Source: Gordonia sp. SID5947 | GTDB taxonomy: Bacteria > Actinomycetota > Actinomycetes > Mycobacteriales > Mycobacteriaceae | Assembly (NCBI RefSeq): GCF_009862785.1 | Contig: NZ_WWHU01000002.1 | Coordinates: forward strand, 23,717-87,716 | DNA length: 64,000 nucleotides | Direction of reading: 5' to 3' | In this document: positions 51,168-61,560 of the stretch, piece after piece | How positions within the stretch are numbered: the first letter of the stretch is position 1 | How the letters are laid out: each line of letters begins with the position of its first letter | Notes under the pieces: model-generated | What the model saw: only the letters and a program-made list of their open reading frames with translations | Told to the model about the DNA's origin: nothing | Databases searched by the model: none | Made by a program: the position numbers and the translations under genes

Positions 51168-51596
51168 TCAGTGACTCCCTTCCTGTGGGTCGAGCGCTTC
51201 GGCGATGGAGTCCAGTGTGCGCGGGCTGCTGGCCTGCCATGCAGACTTGAGGCGCGAGGCTTCCGACGGGGTGAGCGCCCGACCCAGGAGGCCTCCGAAA
51301 ATGAGGGACACCGCCACGATCCCGTCCAGGGACACCTCGTCGCCAGTCGGGGGAGTGGCAAGGTATCCGCAGTCAGCCAGCGCAGCATCCAACACGACCC
51401 GGTAGGACGTGGCGGTCACCTGGGCAACCGCAACCAGGTTGTCGTGGGTCGGTAGGGCGCGAATCTCCTTGCGCCACAGGTTTAGATTCATTCGGCTCAT
51501 GCCGATCTTTGTTGCGATCGCCCCATCCGACAGTCCGGAGCGGCGCTTGTAGTCGTCGACGATGCCGGCGAGGGAGTGTCCCATTTGCGGTGTCAC
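51168..51596 (-). CDS. XRE-like regulator (142 aa)
   Basis: A 142-residue protein starting MTPQMGHSLAGIVDDYKRRSG, with an HTH (LSDGAIATKIGMSRMNLNLWRKEIRALP) and a C-terminal helical domain. The upstream region has a perfect 14-bp palindrome at 51668-51681 and an AT-rich stretch, typical of an autoregulated HTH gene. Its 3' end meets the small membrane ORF from the other strand. Target unknown. Confidence 0.65.
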   Translation of the reverse strand: MTPQMGHSLAGIVDDYKRRSGLSDGAIATKIGMSRMNLNLWRKEIRALPTHDNLVAVAQVTATSYRVVLDAALADCGYLATPPTGDEVSLDGIVAVSLIFGGLLGRALTPSEASRLKSAWQASSPRTLDSIAEALDPQEGSH

Positions 51597-51981
51597 AGTC
51601 TCACCTTCGCTGCCACTACGACGACTGTCAAGTAACGCTAGCCTAGCGGTGTAAACTGTTACTTTACATAACGTACGTTATCGGCTCTAAAAGGAGACGA
51701 GTCGAAACAGATGAGAGAACTCGGCCCTCGGCATCTTGAGTAACTGTGCCGGTCGGGTCAGCGTGCCGGTTGTCGTTGACGCTCAGCGTCTTAGTCCTCG
51801 CACGTCACCGTTGGTTTCTCCAAACAGATGAGAGATTCTCGCGTCAGTCTGCAGCCGCCAGAGCCGAGTTGGAGTGCGTAACGGGCCTAAGGTGGGTCTC
51901 GTGACAGTCGACGAGTGCGAGTCAGGAGGGCTCTCAGTGAGAACTCTCCTGCGGTCAACAGAAACGGTATGAGGGACGAGT
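51597..51981. promoter_or_regulatory. Control region with palindrome and a 14-bp direct repeat
   Basis: ATAACGTACGTTAT (51668-51681) is a perfect palindrome in an AT-rich stretch upstream of the XRE gene. AAACAGATGAGAGA occurs twice (51705-51718 and 51822-51835), the first within a possible leader peptide with AAAGGAG upstream. No larger gene is supported here. The repeats could be regulator sites. Confidence 0.45.
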
Positions 51982-52164
51982 ATGACGGTACTTACGTGTG
52001 AGGGATGCGAGGAGCCGATCGAAGATGAGAGCTCCCATCTCGACTTCAACGGGGAGGACTGGCACGAGGCCTGTTTCGAGGTCAGCGGGTCCCCGTCGTA
52101 TTGCTGCGGAGCGATCTACGAATCCGGTGAAGTCGTCTGTGCGAGCTGCGGTGATCCGCTGTAG
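51982..52164 (+). CDS. Small zinc-binding protein (60 aa)
   Basis: A 60-residue protein starting MTVLTCEGCEEPIEDESSHL. It has CxxC (CEGC), a His-x-x-Cys (WHEAC), CC and a final CASC, a LIM/zinc-ribbon-like arrangement that should bind one or two zinc ions. AGGGA lies a few nt upstream. Such small proteins may bind nucleic acid or other proteins; no specific family recognised. Confidence 0.6.
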   Translation: MTVLTCEGCEEPIEDESSHLDFNGEDWHEACFEVSGSPSYCCGAIYESGEVVCASCGDPL

Positions 52165-52332
52165 CGGCTGGAAACATCTGGCATTCGCGAGGACAGCACG
52201 GCGGCTAAAGCTCCATTTCGTCCTCAGCCTCGCACCAATGATCGCCATCGTGTCCGGTCTCTAGACGACAAAACAGACCCCCAACTTCCTTCCGTCCGTA
52301 CGGGAGGTACAGCGGTTTGAGACGAGAGACCG

Positions 52333-52525
52333 ATGGAACTTTCGGACAGGTGGTGCAACGCTCTCGCCGGACGGTGACGGCGAGCAGGCGGTGCGGTGGC
52401 AGGAGGTCGCGGCAGCTTTCGGCGCGGTCTACCACCCCGCGATGGAATGGCACGCGATATCGACCGATCTCAACGCCGGCGGGAACATGTGGGGCGAGGC
52501 GCGCAGCAAACATCTGGCAAGCTGA
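52333..52525 (+). pseudogene. Frameshifted remnant of a small gene
   Basis: ATG 52333 opens MELSDRWCN and then shifts frame into LSPDGDGEQAVRWQEVAAAF...GNMWGEARSKHLAS before a TGA at 52523-52525. The second frame has clear coding character and codon use like its neighbours. The joining frame needs one base removed or two added near 52355-52360. Probably a ~60-residue protein of unknown function, either damaged or mis-sequenced. Confidence 0.35.
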
Positions 52526-52562
52526 TGCGGACAACACTGCATTCATCGAGGAGAGCTCGCTC

Positions 52563-53060
52563 ATGGCCACAGTGCGGCGCATCGTTCCGGTCATCGTGGC
52601 CGCGGCAGTCCTCGGAGCTGCTGGTTGTTCCTCAGACGACACGGCCGAAACTTCAGATCAGTCAACGTCGATGCACGCGTCAGTCGGGGCGGACGCGACC
52701 CCCACCGTCGATGCAGCAAATCCAGGTTCGACCGAGCTGGACGCGGCGGCCGTGTGCGAGAAGATCGTCGAGTTAAAGGTCGGGGCGAATTGCACAGAGT
52801 CCGAGCCCACGGGGCTCGGCATCGGCGCCACCGAGAAGTACGAGTTCGAGTTGCCGTCGGTCCCCGGCGAATCCGGCCAGGTCCTCGTGTTCTCGGACAG
52901 GGCGATCTACGACAAGACCGTCGACGCTTACGACGAGGCAGCATCGCTCGCTGGCCCGCATCGATACGGATCACCGAACGCCTTGGTATTCGTCCAGATC
53001 AATGAGGGCCTCCCGGCGGACGAGGGGCAGAAGGTCGAACAGTTGGTCGCGGGTCTCTAG
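52563..53060 (+). CDS. Lipoprotein
   Basis: ATG 52563 (GAGGAGA ~8 nt upstream). A 165-residue protein with MATVRRIVPVIVAAAVLGAAGC as lipoprotein signal, lipobox LGAAGC with acylated Cys22, a Ser/Thr/Asp-rich linker and a ~100-residue domain with one Cys pair (AAVCEKIVELKVGANC). No family recognised. Anchored to the outer face of the inner membrane. It lies alone between two remnants. Confidence 0.7.
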   Translation: MATVRRIVPVIVAAAVLGAAGCSSDDTAETSDQSTSMHASVGADATPTVDAANPGSTELDAAAVCEKIVELKVGANCTESEPTGLGIGATEKYEFELPSVPGESGQVLVFSDRAIYDKTVDAYDEAASLAGPHRYGSPNALVFVQINEGLPADEGQKVEQLVAGL

Positions 53061-53149
53061 AGCACAAGTCGCACTCGCGGGTCGCTCCATCTGGTTCGGC
53101 GCTATGTGACCCACAGCTGTAGTCGGACGTGTGCTGGCACAGTGAGTCC

Positions 53150-53785
53150 ATGAGCATTACGATCCCGACCGTCCTGCAAACTGACGATCCCACCGCTGCG
53201 GCAGCGGTCCTTCGGTGCTATTTCGGTGACCCTTACCCGGGGACCGCATACACTGGCGCCACCTTCGACAATTGGGACTCCACCGGCACCAGAGCCGCGG
53301 ACGCCAACATCTTCACTGCCGACGACTTCATCGCCATCGGATTCTTATCCGTCAATGCCGGCCCTGCGGCGGCACGAGAGATTCTGCGTGACCAGCGTGA
53401 CGAGTTCGTCGAATATTTGACCGCTGTCGGAGTGGACCGCGACCTCGCCGACGAACCCGGCCCCATCGACCTCACCTGGCCGGCCTGGCTGCTTGACACC
53501 CGGCTCCGATCCGTGCGAGGTATCGGCACCACCATTGCGTCGAAACTGATCGCCCGCAAACGTCCCCGGCTCTACCCCATTTGGGACGAGGTTGTCGTCG
53601 ACGTCCTCGGTACCCGCGGAGGGCCACACCTCGCCCCTATCCACCAGGCACTGCGCACCGATGCTGATCTTCGCCGGCGCATCCGCGGTGCCCGCACGGA
53701 AGCCAGGCTCCCCGACCACATCAGCGAACTCCGTATCCTCGACACCCTTGCCTGGATGCAGGGAGAGTCGAACAGAGGCCGATAG
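53150..53785 (+). CDS. DUF6308 family protein
   Basis: ATG 53150 gives 211 residues. The middle contains a helix-hairpin-helix-like motif (RSVRGIGTTIASKLIARKRP) followed by LYPIWDEVVVDVLG, the pattern of DUF6308, a family widespread in actinobacteria and related to HhH DNA-binding proteins. It may bind DNA or RNA; the biological role is unknown. No signal peptide or membrane segment. Confidence 0.75.
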   Translation: MSITIPTVLQTDDPTAAAAVLRCYFGDPYPGTAYTGATFDNWDSTGTRAADANIFTADDFIAIGFLSVNAGPAAAREILRDQRDEFVEYLTAVGVDRDLADEPGPIDLTWPAWLLDTRLRSVRGIGTTIASKLIARKRPRLYPIWDEVVVDVLGTRGGPHLAPIHQALRTDADLRRRIRGARTEARLPDHISELRILDTLAWMQGESNRGR

Positions 53786-53830
53786 GCGTTCACTGTCCGT
53801 TGGAATCGGGTCGCTAGGGCCAATGATCGA

Positions 53831-54744
53831 TCAAGTGAGTAAGTGGCGCTTCGCGTCAGCGAATTCAGCGTCAGACAGTGCCCCGGAAGCGTGGAGTTCG
53901 GCCAGCCTCGTCAACTGTGCTGTCAGATCATCAGATGCCGCGGCAGGCGGTGGGTGCCCTGTTCTGGCATGCGTCGGCGGCGGCTTTGAGCGCTCTGACG
54001 GACGTCAGCAGTGCACCCGATGGGTTTCTGGTTGTGTAGGTTCGAGAACCGGTGTCCACTCCTGTCACCGTCACGTAGAGGACACCGCGGTTGTTTGAAG
54101 CGAGCAGCGAGTAGCCGCCAGACGCAAATGTTGCGGCAGCACGGCCGGTCACCGACTTGCGACGCATGGAATCCGCATCATAGGAAAACCCGATCAGCTG
54201 GTCTCGGTGACTCGAACTGGATCGACCGGTCGTGAAAGTGCCATCTCGAAAGATGGTCAAATGGTCGCCACGTCCGATGGCACCTTCGGCCAGAATCCGA
54301 TCGTGACGGCCTGACTGGCGGGCACCTATCCGAGGACTGGGCTGCTGCGGAGCAACCGAGCCCTCGTGGTCAGCCGCCGTTGCTTCGCTTGCGACTGGAT
54401 TCTTTGCCGACACGGCTGGCTGCTCGACGGGAAGGCCTGCGGCCGCACGCACCTCATCGGCGAACTCGGCTGCGGATTCCCCGGCTTCTCGATGAAGCCG
54501 TTGAAGTCGTTGGCGACCAACTTCTTGTACCCGTCGCGGTCATGGCGAATTATCCGAAACGATCCGCCCCGAGGTTGCTGTGCTTATACTCGACAGCTTC
54601 GATGTCGTCAAAAGCGATCACTCGCGGCGAGGCCTTCTTCTTCGCGCCTAGCGTCAATGCACCCGAGTGTTCCATCGTCACTGTGCGCAGCACAGTATCG
54701 AGCACAACCGAGCAGTGATGGCCTTCGAATCGCGTGATTGCCAT
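53831..54744 (-). pseudogene. DUF4429/SHOCT protein, three frameshifts
   Basis: Read in pieces on the - strand: start ATG 54744 (MAITRFEGHHCSVVLDTV), through AFDDIEAVEYKHSNLGADRFG, a shift near 54554 into IIRHDRDGYKKLVANDFNGF, another near 54485 into EFADEVRAAAGLPVEQ, on to ALKAAADACQN, and a third near 53945 into LTAQLTRLAELHASGALSDAEF, a SHOCT domain ending at 53831. The N-terminal part resembles DUF4429. SHOCT proteins often carry membrane or PH-like N-terminal domains and are regulatory. Probably decayed. Confidence 0.55.
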
Positions 54745-54883
54745 GTCTGCACGCTCCTAATTCAGAAGTGTGTCCCTTTGACCAAACTCCGACCGAGTGT
54801 AGTCACACACTAGGTGTCCAATAAAAGTCGGAACTACAACCTGACGCACTTTACTGTCGGATGAAGCCACCTATTGTTACGTC

Positions 54884-55255
54884 ATGAGAGGTGACGAGGC
54901 GCGTGTGGTTGAGGGGTTTGTGGGGTGGCTGTCCACGCAGGGGTGGACAGTGCGCACTGAGGTGGACTTCGTCGACGTCGTTGCCGAGAAGGAAGGACAC
55001 ACGCTCTACGCTGAAGCCAAGGGTGCGACCACCGCACCGGGACTGGACGTCAATACGGCCATCGGACAACTAGTGAGCCGAATGCCAACCGAGTTCGATG
55101 AGTGTGCGTCGTTTGCGTTGGTCGTGCGTGACGAGCGTCGATCAGTCAATGCGGCCATACGAGCGCCTCAGCGGATTCTTGATCTGCTGAGGATCTCGTT
55201 GTACGCCGTGGATGAGAACGGTGGAGTACGACAGCTTGTAGGCCGTCGTACATAG
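54884..55255 (+). CDS. PD-(D/E)XK nuclease-like protein
   Basis: A 123-residue protein. The segment VDFVDVVAEKEGHTLYAEAKGATTAPG carries a D...ExK core (VDFVDVV ... YAEAKG), and the following TAIGQLVSRMPTEF helix fits small Mrr/PDDEXK nucleases. A compact fold of this size is usual for the family. Next to a type III R-M locus it may be an accessory nuclease or part of another defence system. No operon partner is clear. Confidence 0.6.
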   Translation: MRGDEARVVEGFVGWLSTQGWTVRTEVDFVDVVAEKEGHTLYAEAKGATTAPGLDVNTAIGQLVSRMPTEFDECASFALVVRDERRSVNAAIRAPQRILDLLRISLYAVDENGGVRQLVGRRT

Positions 55256-55522
55256 ATCGGCTCGCTGGCGCCGGGCGTCACCACTCCCGACGACGTGGTG
55301 CGCAACGATAACGGTTACAGCGTGTGTATCGTCCACGCCGGTAGCTACCTCACCGCCCCCCGCAACGCGCTAGAACCTGGCTTGATGCCATCTGAAGTGG
55401 TCTTGACTACAAACATTTCTCGCCTACTGCACTAGCTGTAAGAATGGCGCCGAGTTCGCGCACCGGACCGTCTGCCTGGGATGCAATGACAGGCTCACAC
55501 GACAGCGCTCTACGCGCCGCGC

Positions 55523-55702
55523 TCACGTTTGGTCATTGATCGCTGCATCTGCGGCGTTGCGTTTCACCGAATCAATACCGTTTTGGGCGGCCGACTTTGA
55601 CTCATATGCCTCACTGGAGGCGATGATCTCGCCGTTCGCCGCCTTCAGCCGAAACCGGAATTTGTCGGCCCTGTCCTTGTACAGTTCAAACTTGCCCGCC
55701 AC
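55523..55702 (-). CDS. DUF1508 / YegP family protein (59 aa)
   Basis: A short gene (GTG 55702, stop 55523-55525) encoding MAGKFELYKDRADKFRFRLK..., then NGEIIASSEAYESKSAAQNGI, the classic DUF1508/YegP repeat unit (one copy). GGGAGA lies ~11 nt upstream. YegP-like proteins are small stress-associated proteins of unknown mechanism. The gene seems intact and lies after the res remnant on the same strand. Confidence 0.75.
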   Translation of the reverse strand: MAGKFELYKDRADKFRFRLKAANGEIIASSEAYESKSAAQNGIDSVKRNAADAAINDQT

Positions 55703-55862
55703 GATATGTGTTCTCCCATCAGCGTCTAATGGAGGTATGGCAGCGAGGATAAGCCCGCTCGTGTGAGCATGTCTGTGAAATGGGTAACTCGCTGAGCGGC
55801 ATTGCCTATTTCAAGACTGATACCAAGGTTATCCAGTGCGTCTTGGGCGCGTGTATCTGCTC

Positions 55863-58473
55863 CTAAAGACCTTCAGGGATTGTCGTGTACTTGATTCCGT
55901 GTCTCTTGTACAGCTCTTTGATCGAAGTCGCTGTCTGCCGGAGATCCGTAGACCGCCGCTCGGATCGCCGGACTCTTTAGGTTGAGTCCGATCAGTTCGC
56001 GATCACTCTCGACACCGATCGCGATGATCCGGTCGAAGGCATCGCCATGCTCGTCGCGTTACTGCGCCAGTGCCTTGAGCTTAGGAGCAGCGTCTCCGTA
56101 ATGTGCGCCGTGCGGGTCGATGATCGACGGCTGCAGGACATCGTCAGCCAGGTGCACGAATACGAAGTCCGGCTGTACTGACTTCCACACGTCACCGGAT
56201 TTGTGTGCGATCCTCAGCGAGTACTTGCCTGCGGCCGACGGATTGCGGTACCACCCCTCGAGAGAACCACTGGCAAGCTCGTGGCGATCGTCGCTCGCTC
56301 CCAGCGGTTCTTCGTCATCTTCAGGTCCAGCGGGTAGTCGCCGCCGGACGTGGAGAGCACGTGCCGGCGCACCGTTGGGAGTGGTTTGCCGTCTGGGTCC
56401 TGAGTACCGACTCGCTCGTCATCCTTGACCTGGATGGCTACGCGCTCAGGTTCGCGACCCATGTCCTCGATGGTTTCGTAGACGCGGGCGCGCACATCGT
56501 TCAAAGCCTTGATTTCGGCTGCTTTCGTCGTCAGCCATAGGCGGGTCAGTGAGTCCGCCGCATCCTCGGTCGGGCCCTGGACGTCAGCGTCGATGAAGGC
56601 CAACGCCGCCACGCGTGCCCGGACCGAAGTGATGTCAATGTCTGGATCGCCGGCCTCGTACGCCTCGTGAATTGCCGCCTGCATGTTTCGTTGGAGGTAC
56701 TTGTTCACCACTGAGGTCGTCAGCATCCGACGCAGGTGCCGCAGCGCATCGTCGACCGTCGTTGCGTCAGCGGAACGGACCTCGATCATGTTTGAGGCCT
56801 CATTGTCTCCGTGTTTGGCTGTGATGCGTCGAATATCCGCGGTCCATGATCTGGTCGTCTGTTCGTCGACGGCTTCCTGATTTGCCACAGTGACTCCGTC
56901 AAGCACTTCGAACATCGCTGCGTGCGCGGCCTTGTCCGCATCGCTCACCAGTTCGTCACGGGACAGCTCGACCGCGGCTTTGAGCATCCGCTTGATCGGC
57001 TTGGGCGCCGCGGCGGGCTTTGCATACGACGGGAGTCCGGCGATCAGCTCGACAACCCTGGCATCGACCTCTGGATTGCGAACCAATGTCGCAGGGGCGA
57101 ACAATACGTTCGGCACCGGGACGTTCGACCCGCCTGCGCGCGGCGGGATGATCCCCATGATCTCCTCGGCTACCGTCTTCGCCGTCGCCTTGTCGAAGTA
57201 GGGCAGGTTAGCACGCCGCGCTGTTCAGGCGATCGACGCTCGTCGACTGCGCCAGCGGAGTGCGCACCATGCGGCCGAGGAGCTGAGTGACGTAAGTGTC
57301 GTCCCTGGCCGGCCGCAATGACACCAGCACTTCGGCGCGGGACAGTCCCACCCAGTCGAGACCGCGTTCCTTGGCGACCAGCACACGAATGCGGGTGATC
57401 GCTCTCGATATCCTGCGGTGCCACCCTCGGGATCTCATAACCGCCGACCTCGATTATCGCCCGATCGCCGAGAACGTGAGCCACGCAGTCGCCGGCCATG
57501 GCGGGCCAGTTCTTCCGGACCGTCTCCAGAACTATGCGAATGAGGTCGTTCTCCTCGGCGAGGCCCTTCTCCGAGTCTTTCTCACCTGCGGTCTTGTTCG
57601 GGATCTGCACCACCAGCAGCGGCAGTACCGGCTCAATACCTTCTTGCTCGCAGTAGCTGTCCCACCGCTCGCACACCTCGACAAAGTCGATTGTTGCGTC
57701 GCGCACCATTGTCGTCGAGAAGTCGCCGGCCTCGTCGGGATGTCGAGCGTCAGAGAGTTCTTCAGCAGTCCCGACGCCTGCACATCTTTCGGCTCGATCT
57801 CGACGTTGCTGCGCTTGGTGAAGACTGAAGCCTTCTCCATAGCAGAGTCGAAGCGTTGCACTGTCGCCGAGATTCCAAGCACGATCGGGACCGCTCGGTT
57901 CACCCCGTTGCCGTTGATGATCTTCTGGACGATCGTTTGGTCGTTGCTCGACGAAGCCTTCATACCCTCATGCGCCTCGTCAAGCACCACGTAAAGCGTC
58001 TTGTCCTCGTCGGCAATCGTGTTGTCCAGAATCTCCCAGAATGTGTAGTGGCGTGAGTCAGTGTGCTTGACGAAATCGGCCGTTTTGCTGAGCTTGTCGG
58101 GATTGATGAAGTAGATCTTGCCGGTCTTCAGCGAATCGCCGGCGAAGGTCTTGTCCAGCAGTACCAGGTCGCCGGGTGGGATTCTGTCAGCGCACTCGAT
58201 GAATCGCCCTCTGGTCTGTTCGTTGAGCGAGGGGTCCTTGGAGACCCACAGCACAACTGCGGTCTGATCAGCCTCGACGTCGAACTCATCGCTGCCGTGC
58301 AGCAGCGCCTCGATCACCGTTGCGGCGATCACGGTTTTTCCGGACCCGGTCGTCGACGACAGCGCGAACGTCGTCCGTTCATCGCGGCCGCGCCAGTCTT
58401 CCCTGGCGTAGCCGAGTCTTGTCAGGATTTTGTCGACGGCATCGACCTGATAGTCCTTTAGCGTGAACTTCAT
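55863..58473 (-). pseudogene. Type III restriction enzyme Res subunit (DEAD/DEAH helicase), several frameshifts and a stop
   Basis: The reading starts at ATG 58473 with a helicase-type N-terminus (KDYQVDAVDKILTRLGYA), Walker A TTGSGKT and DEAH (VVLDEAHEGM). It shifts frame near 57737-57739 (a GGG run), again near 57395, and near 57213 (TAAC versus TAC). Later blocks are VLVAKERGLDWVGLSRAE, TQLLGRMVRTPLAQ and the C-terminal NRWERATIATSLPVVLSR. It shifts once more at the C run 56254-56257, has an in-frame TAA near 56060, and ends after IKELYKRHGIKYTTIPEGL at 55863. The whole matches a ~870-residue Res subunit. Mixed insertions, deletions and a stop suggest real inactivation. Confidence 0.7.
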
Positions 58474-58476
58474 GGC

Positions 58477-60592
58477 TCAGGCTCTCCCAGTGTTGATTTG
58501 GAATGTGCGCAGGTACGACTCGTAAAGCCTGACCGGCTCCACGCCGTCGGGCAGCTGCCCCACGATCGCCTGGTATTGCGGCTCATCGTCAGTGACGATG
58601 TAGACCACCCTCAGCCCTTTAGTTCTATCGACCACCGACAGGAACGCACTTGCGGCGTCGACACTGAACAACACCGCGTACTTCTCAGCCACATCAAAAG
58701 TGTCGCAGCGTATGTCGATGACCCTGCCCTCGGCGCCAGCCCGCAACCACAGCAGAGGTGAGATCCTCTCGAATGCCAGATCCAGCTCGACTAGCGCGGC
58801 GTTCTCGTAGGTCAGTGTGAAGAATTCGACGTTCTCCTCGAACCCGTCGGCCATTGGATACTCGTCGCTGAACGCATAGTCGCCGTCGATCGTGATGCCT
58901 TCGGGGGTGCAGCCGGTCACGGCTGCAGTGATCCGAGGCTTGGTGACGCGCTCGCAGATGCCGCGCGAATCCCAGTCGGAGTCGCCGGGACGCAATCCAC
59001 GCTTCAGCAGTGAGACCTCCTCGTCGTTGACCTCGTTATTGGTGACCAGGATCGACCGGCGGCGACCGTCATCCTCCCTGTTAAGCCTCATCACCGCATG
59101 TGCGGTCGTCCCTGAGCCGGCGAAAAAATCGAGGATGAGTGCCTCCGGCTTGTCCTTGACGAAGAACCTCAGCGAATCCTCCACCGCGTATAGGGATTTG
59201 GGAAACGGAAAACGATCGCCCAGGGATCAGCTTCCGCAGGAGGCTCGACCCGTGGTCGGCGGCAGAGTGAGCTGTCAGATTCCACTGCGTCGTCGGGATG
59301 GCACGGTTTCCCTGAGCTGACTCGCTCTCTACGACGACATGGCCGTTCTTTCCGATCTCATAGGCCCCGAACACGCCCTGTGCCAGCTTGGTCTGCTCGC
59401 CGGACTTCAAGTATGAGATCGCCGTGCGTTCGCCGTTGAAGCGGCCCGATCGAATGAACCCGTTAGCCAATAGCCTCTTCGCGGTAGCGACATTGGTCTG
59501 CCACCGGCCTTCGCTGCCGTCTTTGCGGATGGGCCAGATCGCCACCTCGCTGGGGTCGGCGCACTCGTAATCCTCCCGACGGGCGTCAGGAGGGATTGGC
59601 TGGTCGAACCGGAGAAGTTCGCCCGCTTCAGACAGGATGACTGGGTAGAATTTTAGTGGGCTCTCCTGTCGCTGCGCACCAGTGCCGCTGCGTAGAAAGC
59701 CATCCCAACGAATCTTGGCCGTCGACGTGGATTTCCCGCCGCGCCATTCAGGCCAAGACCAGAGGCGTCGGCTCAGCCCGGCCAAACGAGACGACGAACA
59801 GATACTCATCAGAGCGCCTGAATGCACCGTCTCGCTTCTGGCCGGAGGGTTGATCGCAACACTGACCATCTGGATCCGCGCTTCCGGGAACGTTTGCTCC
59901 AGCAACAACCCGAGCCGCAGGTATTCCTTCTCGTCGATGGTAACGATCAGTACGGAGTCCCCAGGGTTCAGCAGCTCCCGTGCGACCTCAGCCGCCGTTC
60001 AATGAAGGCGAGCCACTTTGAGTGCGCATAGGAATCGTTAGGATCGACGTAGTCGTTGTTGTACTTCCAGTCATTTGCCCGGGTGTTGTACGGCGGGTCG
60101 ATGTAGATGACGTCGACCTTGCCCCGGTTTGTGAACAGTAGAGCCTCGAGCGCATGAAAGTTCTCGCTGTTGATCACCGTCTGAAACGGTTTGTCGCCGC
60201 CGCGCCCGATCCGTCCGGTCGACACCAGTCCCGGATAGATTGGATCGCGGAAGTCTGCACGAACACTAGATCTTCGATCGACCGCGAAGACTCTTCCTTG
60301 GTTCGCGGATCGATCAGCTGTGCGACTTTGGCCTTCTTCGGCCCAGTTAGCTTCGTGACAACCCAGACCGCGTCCGACTCGTCGGCCAACTCTCCCCGCA
60401 CTGGAGGAACCGGACCTTGTCGCCGACCGAGATCGGTCGCCCGGTCATGCGACCGACTCAGGGTGTGCCGCTCGAAGTTCAGTCCGAACTGACGCCGCGA
60501 CTGCAAGAGTCAATATGTCGGCGCAGCTCTTTCGCCGTCTCAGGATCGGTGCTCGCCACCCGATCGAGAAGCGCATGGAGTTCGTTGCTCAC
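58477..60592 (-). pseudogene. Type III DNA methyltransferase Mod subunit, many frameshifts
   Basis: Starts GTG 60592 (MSNELHALLDRVASTDPETA) and continues through at least eight frame changes: SRRQFGLNFERH, RPISVGDKVRFL, RGELADESDAVWVVTKL, DFRDPIYPGLVSTGRIGRGG, NFHALEALLF and IYIDPPYNTRANDWKYNNDY (motif IV DPPY). Then come VTIDEKEYLRLGLLLEQTF, YLFVVSFGRAEPTPLVL and WRGGKSTSTAKIRWDGF. After that: LILDFFAGSGTTAHAV (motif I, at the C-terminal side, beta-class order) and a TRD-like tail ending at 58477. It is beside res, 3 nt apart. No single frame is long; it cannot be made as one protein from this sequence. Confidence 0.7.
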
Positions 60593-60759
60593 AGCGGTCA
60601 ACACTACTTCGCGGCCGCAACGGTCTGCGAATAAGGATGGTGTTGGGTGCGCGTAGCCCACGCCTTCGTCCCCAGGCAAATAGTTGGTGTTCGACGTGCT
60701 CGTCACCTTCAGTCGGGTGCGGGTTCTGCATCGGAGGGAGTTCTCTGTATCCTGCTCGA

Positions 60760-61029
60760 ATGCTGGGCAGGAAGCGGTCGTGGACCGAGCGCCTCCAGGA
60801 TTGGGAGCGTTCGTCCGAAGATGCCCAAGAGCGCATGGAGGCGACACGCGAGCGCATCAAGGCGACGCAGGAGCGGCGGAGCATCATCAGTGGTACCTGC
60901 ACAGGGTGCGACGGCGTTCTGGTCATGGATATGGACCGCAAATGCTGGTCCTGCGGACACAGAGCGGGACTCATTCAATCGGCCAGTGGTGTCCAGACGT
61001 TCACCTTGAGCGGCGCGATCAAGTGTTGA
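60760..61029 (+). CDS. Small coiled-coil zinc-ribbon protein (89 aa)
   Basis: ATG 60760 gives MLGRKRSWTERLQDWERSSED..., with a charged helical half (~10-50; RMEATRERIKATQERRS) and a zinc ribbon (GTCTGCDGVL ... KCWSCGHRAG). The in-frame ORF extends upstream but with atypical sequence and no ribosome site. It is divergent from mod and precedes a nuclease gene by 46 nt. It may be a small DNA-binding or adapter protein of the same defence region. Confidence 0.5.
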   Translation: MLGRKRSWTERLQDWERSSEDAQERMEATRERIKATQERRSIISGTCTGCDGVLVMDMDRKCWSCGHRAGLIQSASGVQTFTLSGAIKC

Positions 61030-61075
61030 CCCGGCACCAAGCTGCAGTAGAGAAGCGCATCAAAACAAGATATGG

Positions 61076-61506
61076 ATGAACTGGTCGAGCAGCATCCAAG
61101 CGGCGAGATCGAAAACAATCTATGCTGCAGCAGGATTACTGCACGGCATGACTTGGCAGCAGGCCGAGCGCTATGTGTGTGGGTGGATGCAAAACACATC
61201 GCACTACGAAGATGCCCAACTGACGTCTCCGGGCGCTGACGACGGTATTGACATCGTATGTGACGAGGCGATTGCACAGGTCAAGCATCATCAAACGGCC
61301 GTCGGGATCGCCGAGGTGCAGCGCATGCTGGGGATCGCGGCCGCATTGAACAAGCAGGCATTATTCTTCTCCGCTTCGGGGTATACCCGAAGGCAACCAT
61401 TTTCGCCGCTAGGTACCGCATCGCGTGCTACACCTACCCCCGGTACGTGAAGTCAATTAGCCCAGCCCATAGAGATACCTCAATCGTTCAGGCGCTCGGC
61501 CAATGA
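61076..61506 (+). CDS. Mrr-like restriction endonuclease, one frameshift
   Basis: The frame starting at 61076 carries LTSPGADDGIDIVCDEAIAQVKHHQTAV, i.e. the Mrr-type D...QxK catalytic core, and then EVQRMLGIAAALNKQALFFSASGYT. It goes off frame just after. Adding one C to the run at 61386-61388 gives GYTPKATIFAARYRIACYTY and a full-length ~143-residue protein ending at 61506. Mrr-like proteins cut modified DNA. Position beside a type III R-M system supports a defence role. Confidence 0.65.
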
Positions 61507-61560
61507 GCCTCGAGACGCGCAGCCTGCTGTTATGGAGTGGAGTTCGTCCGGTCCCGGGGT

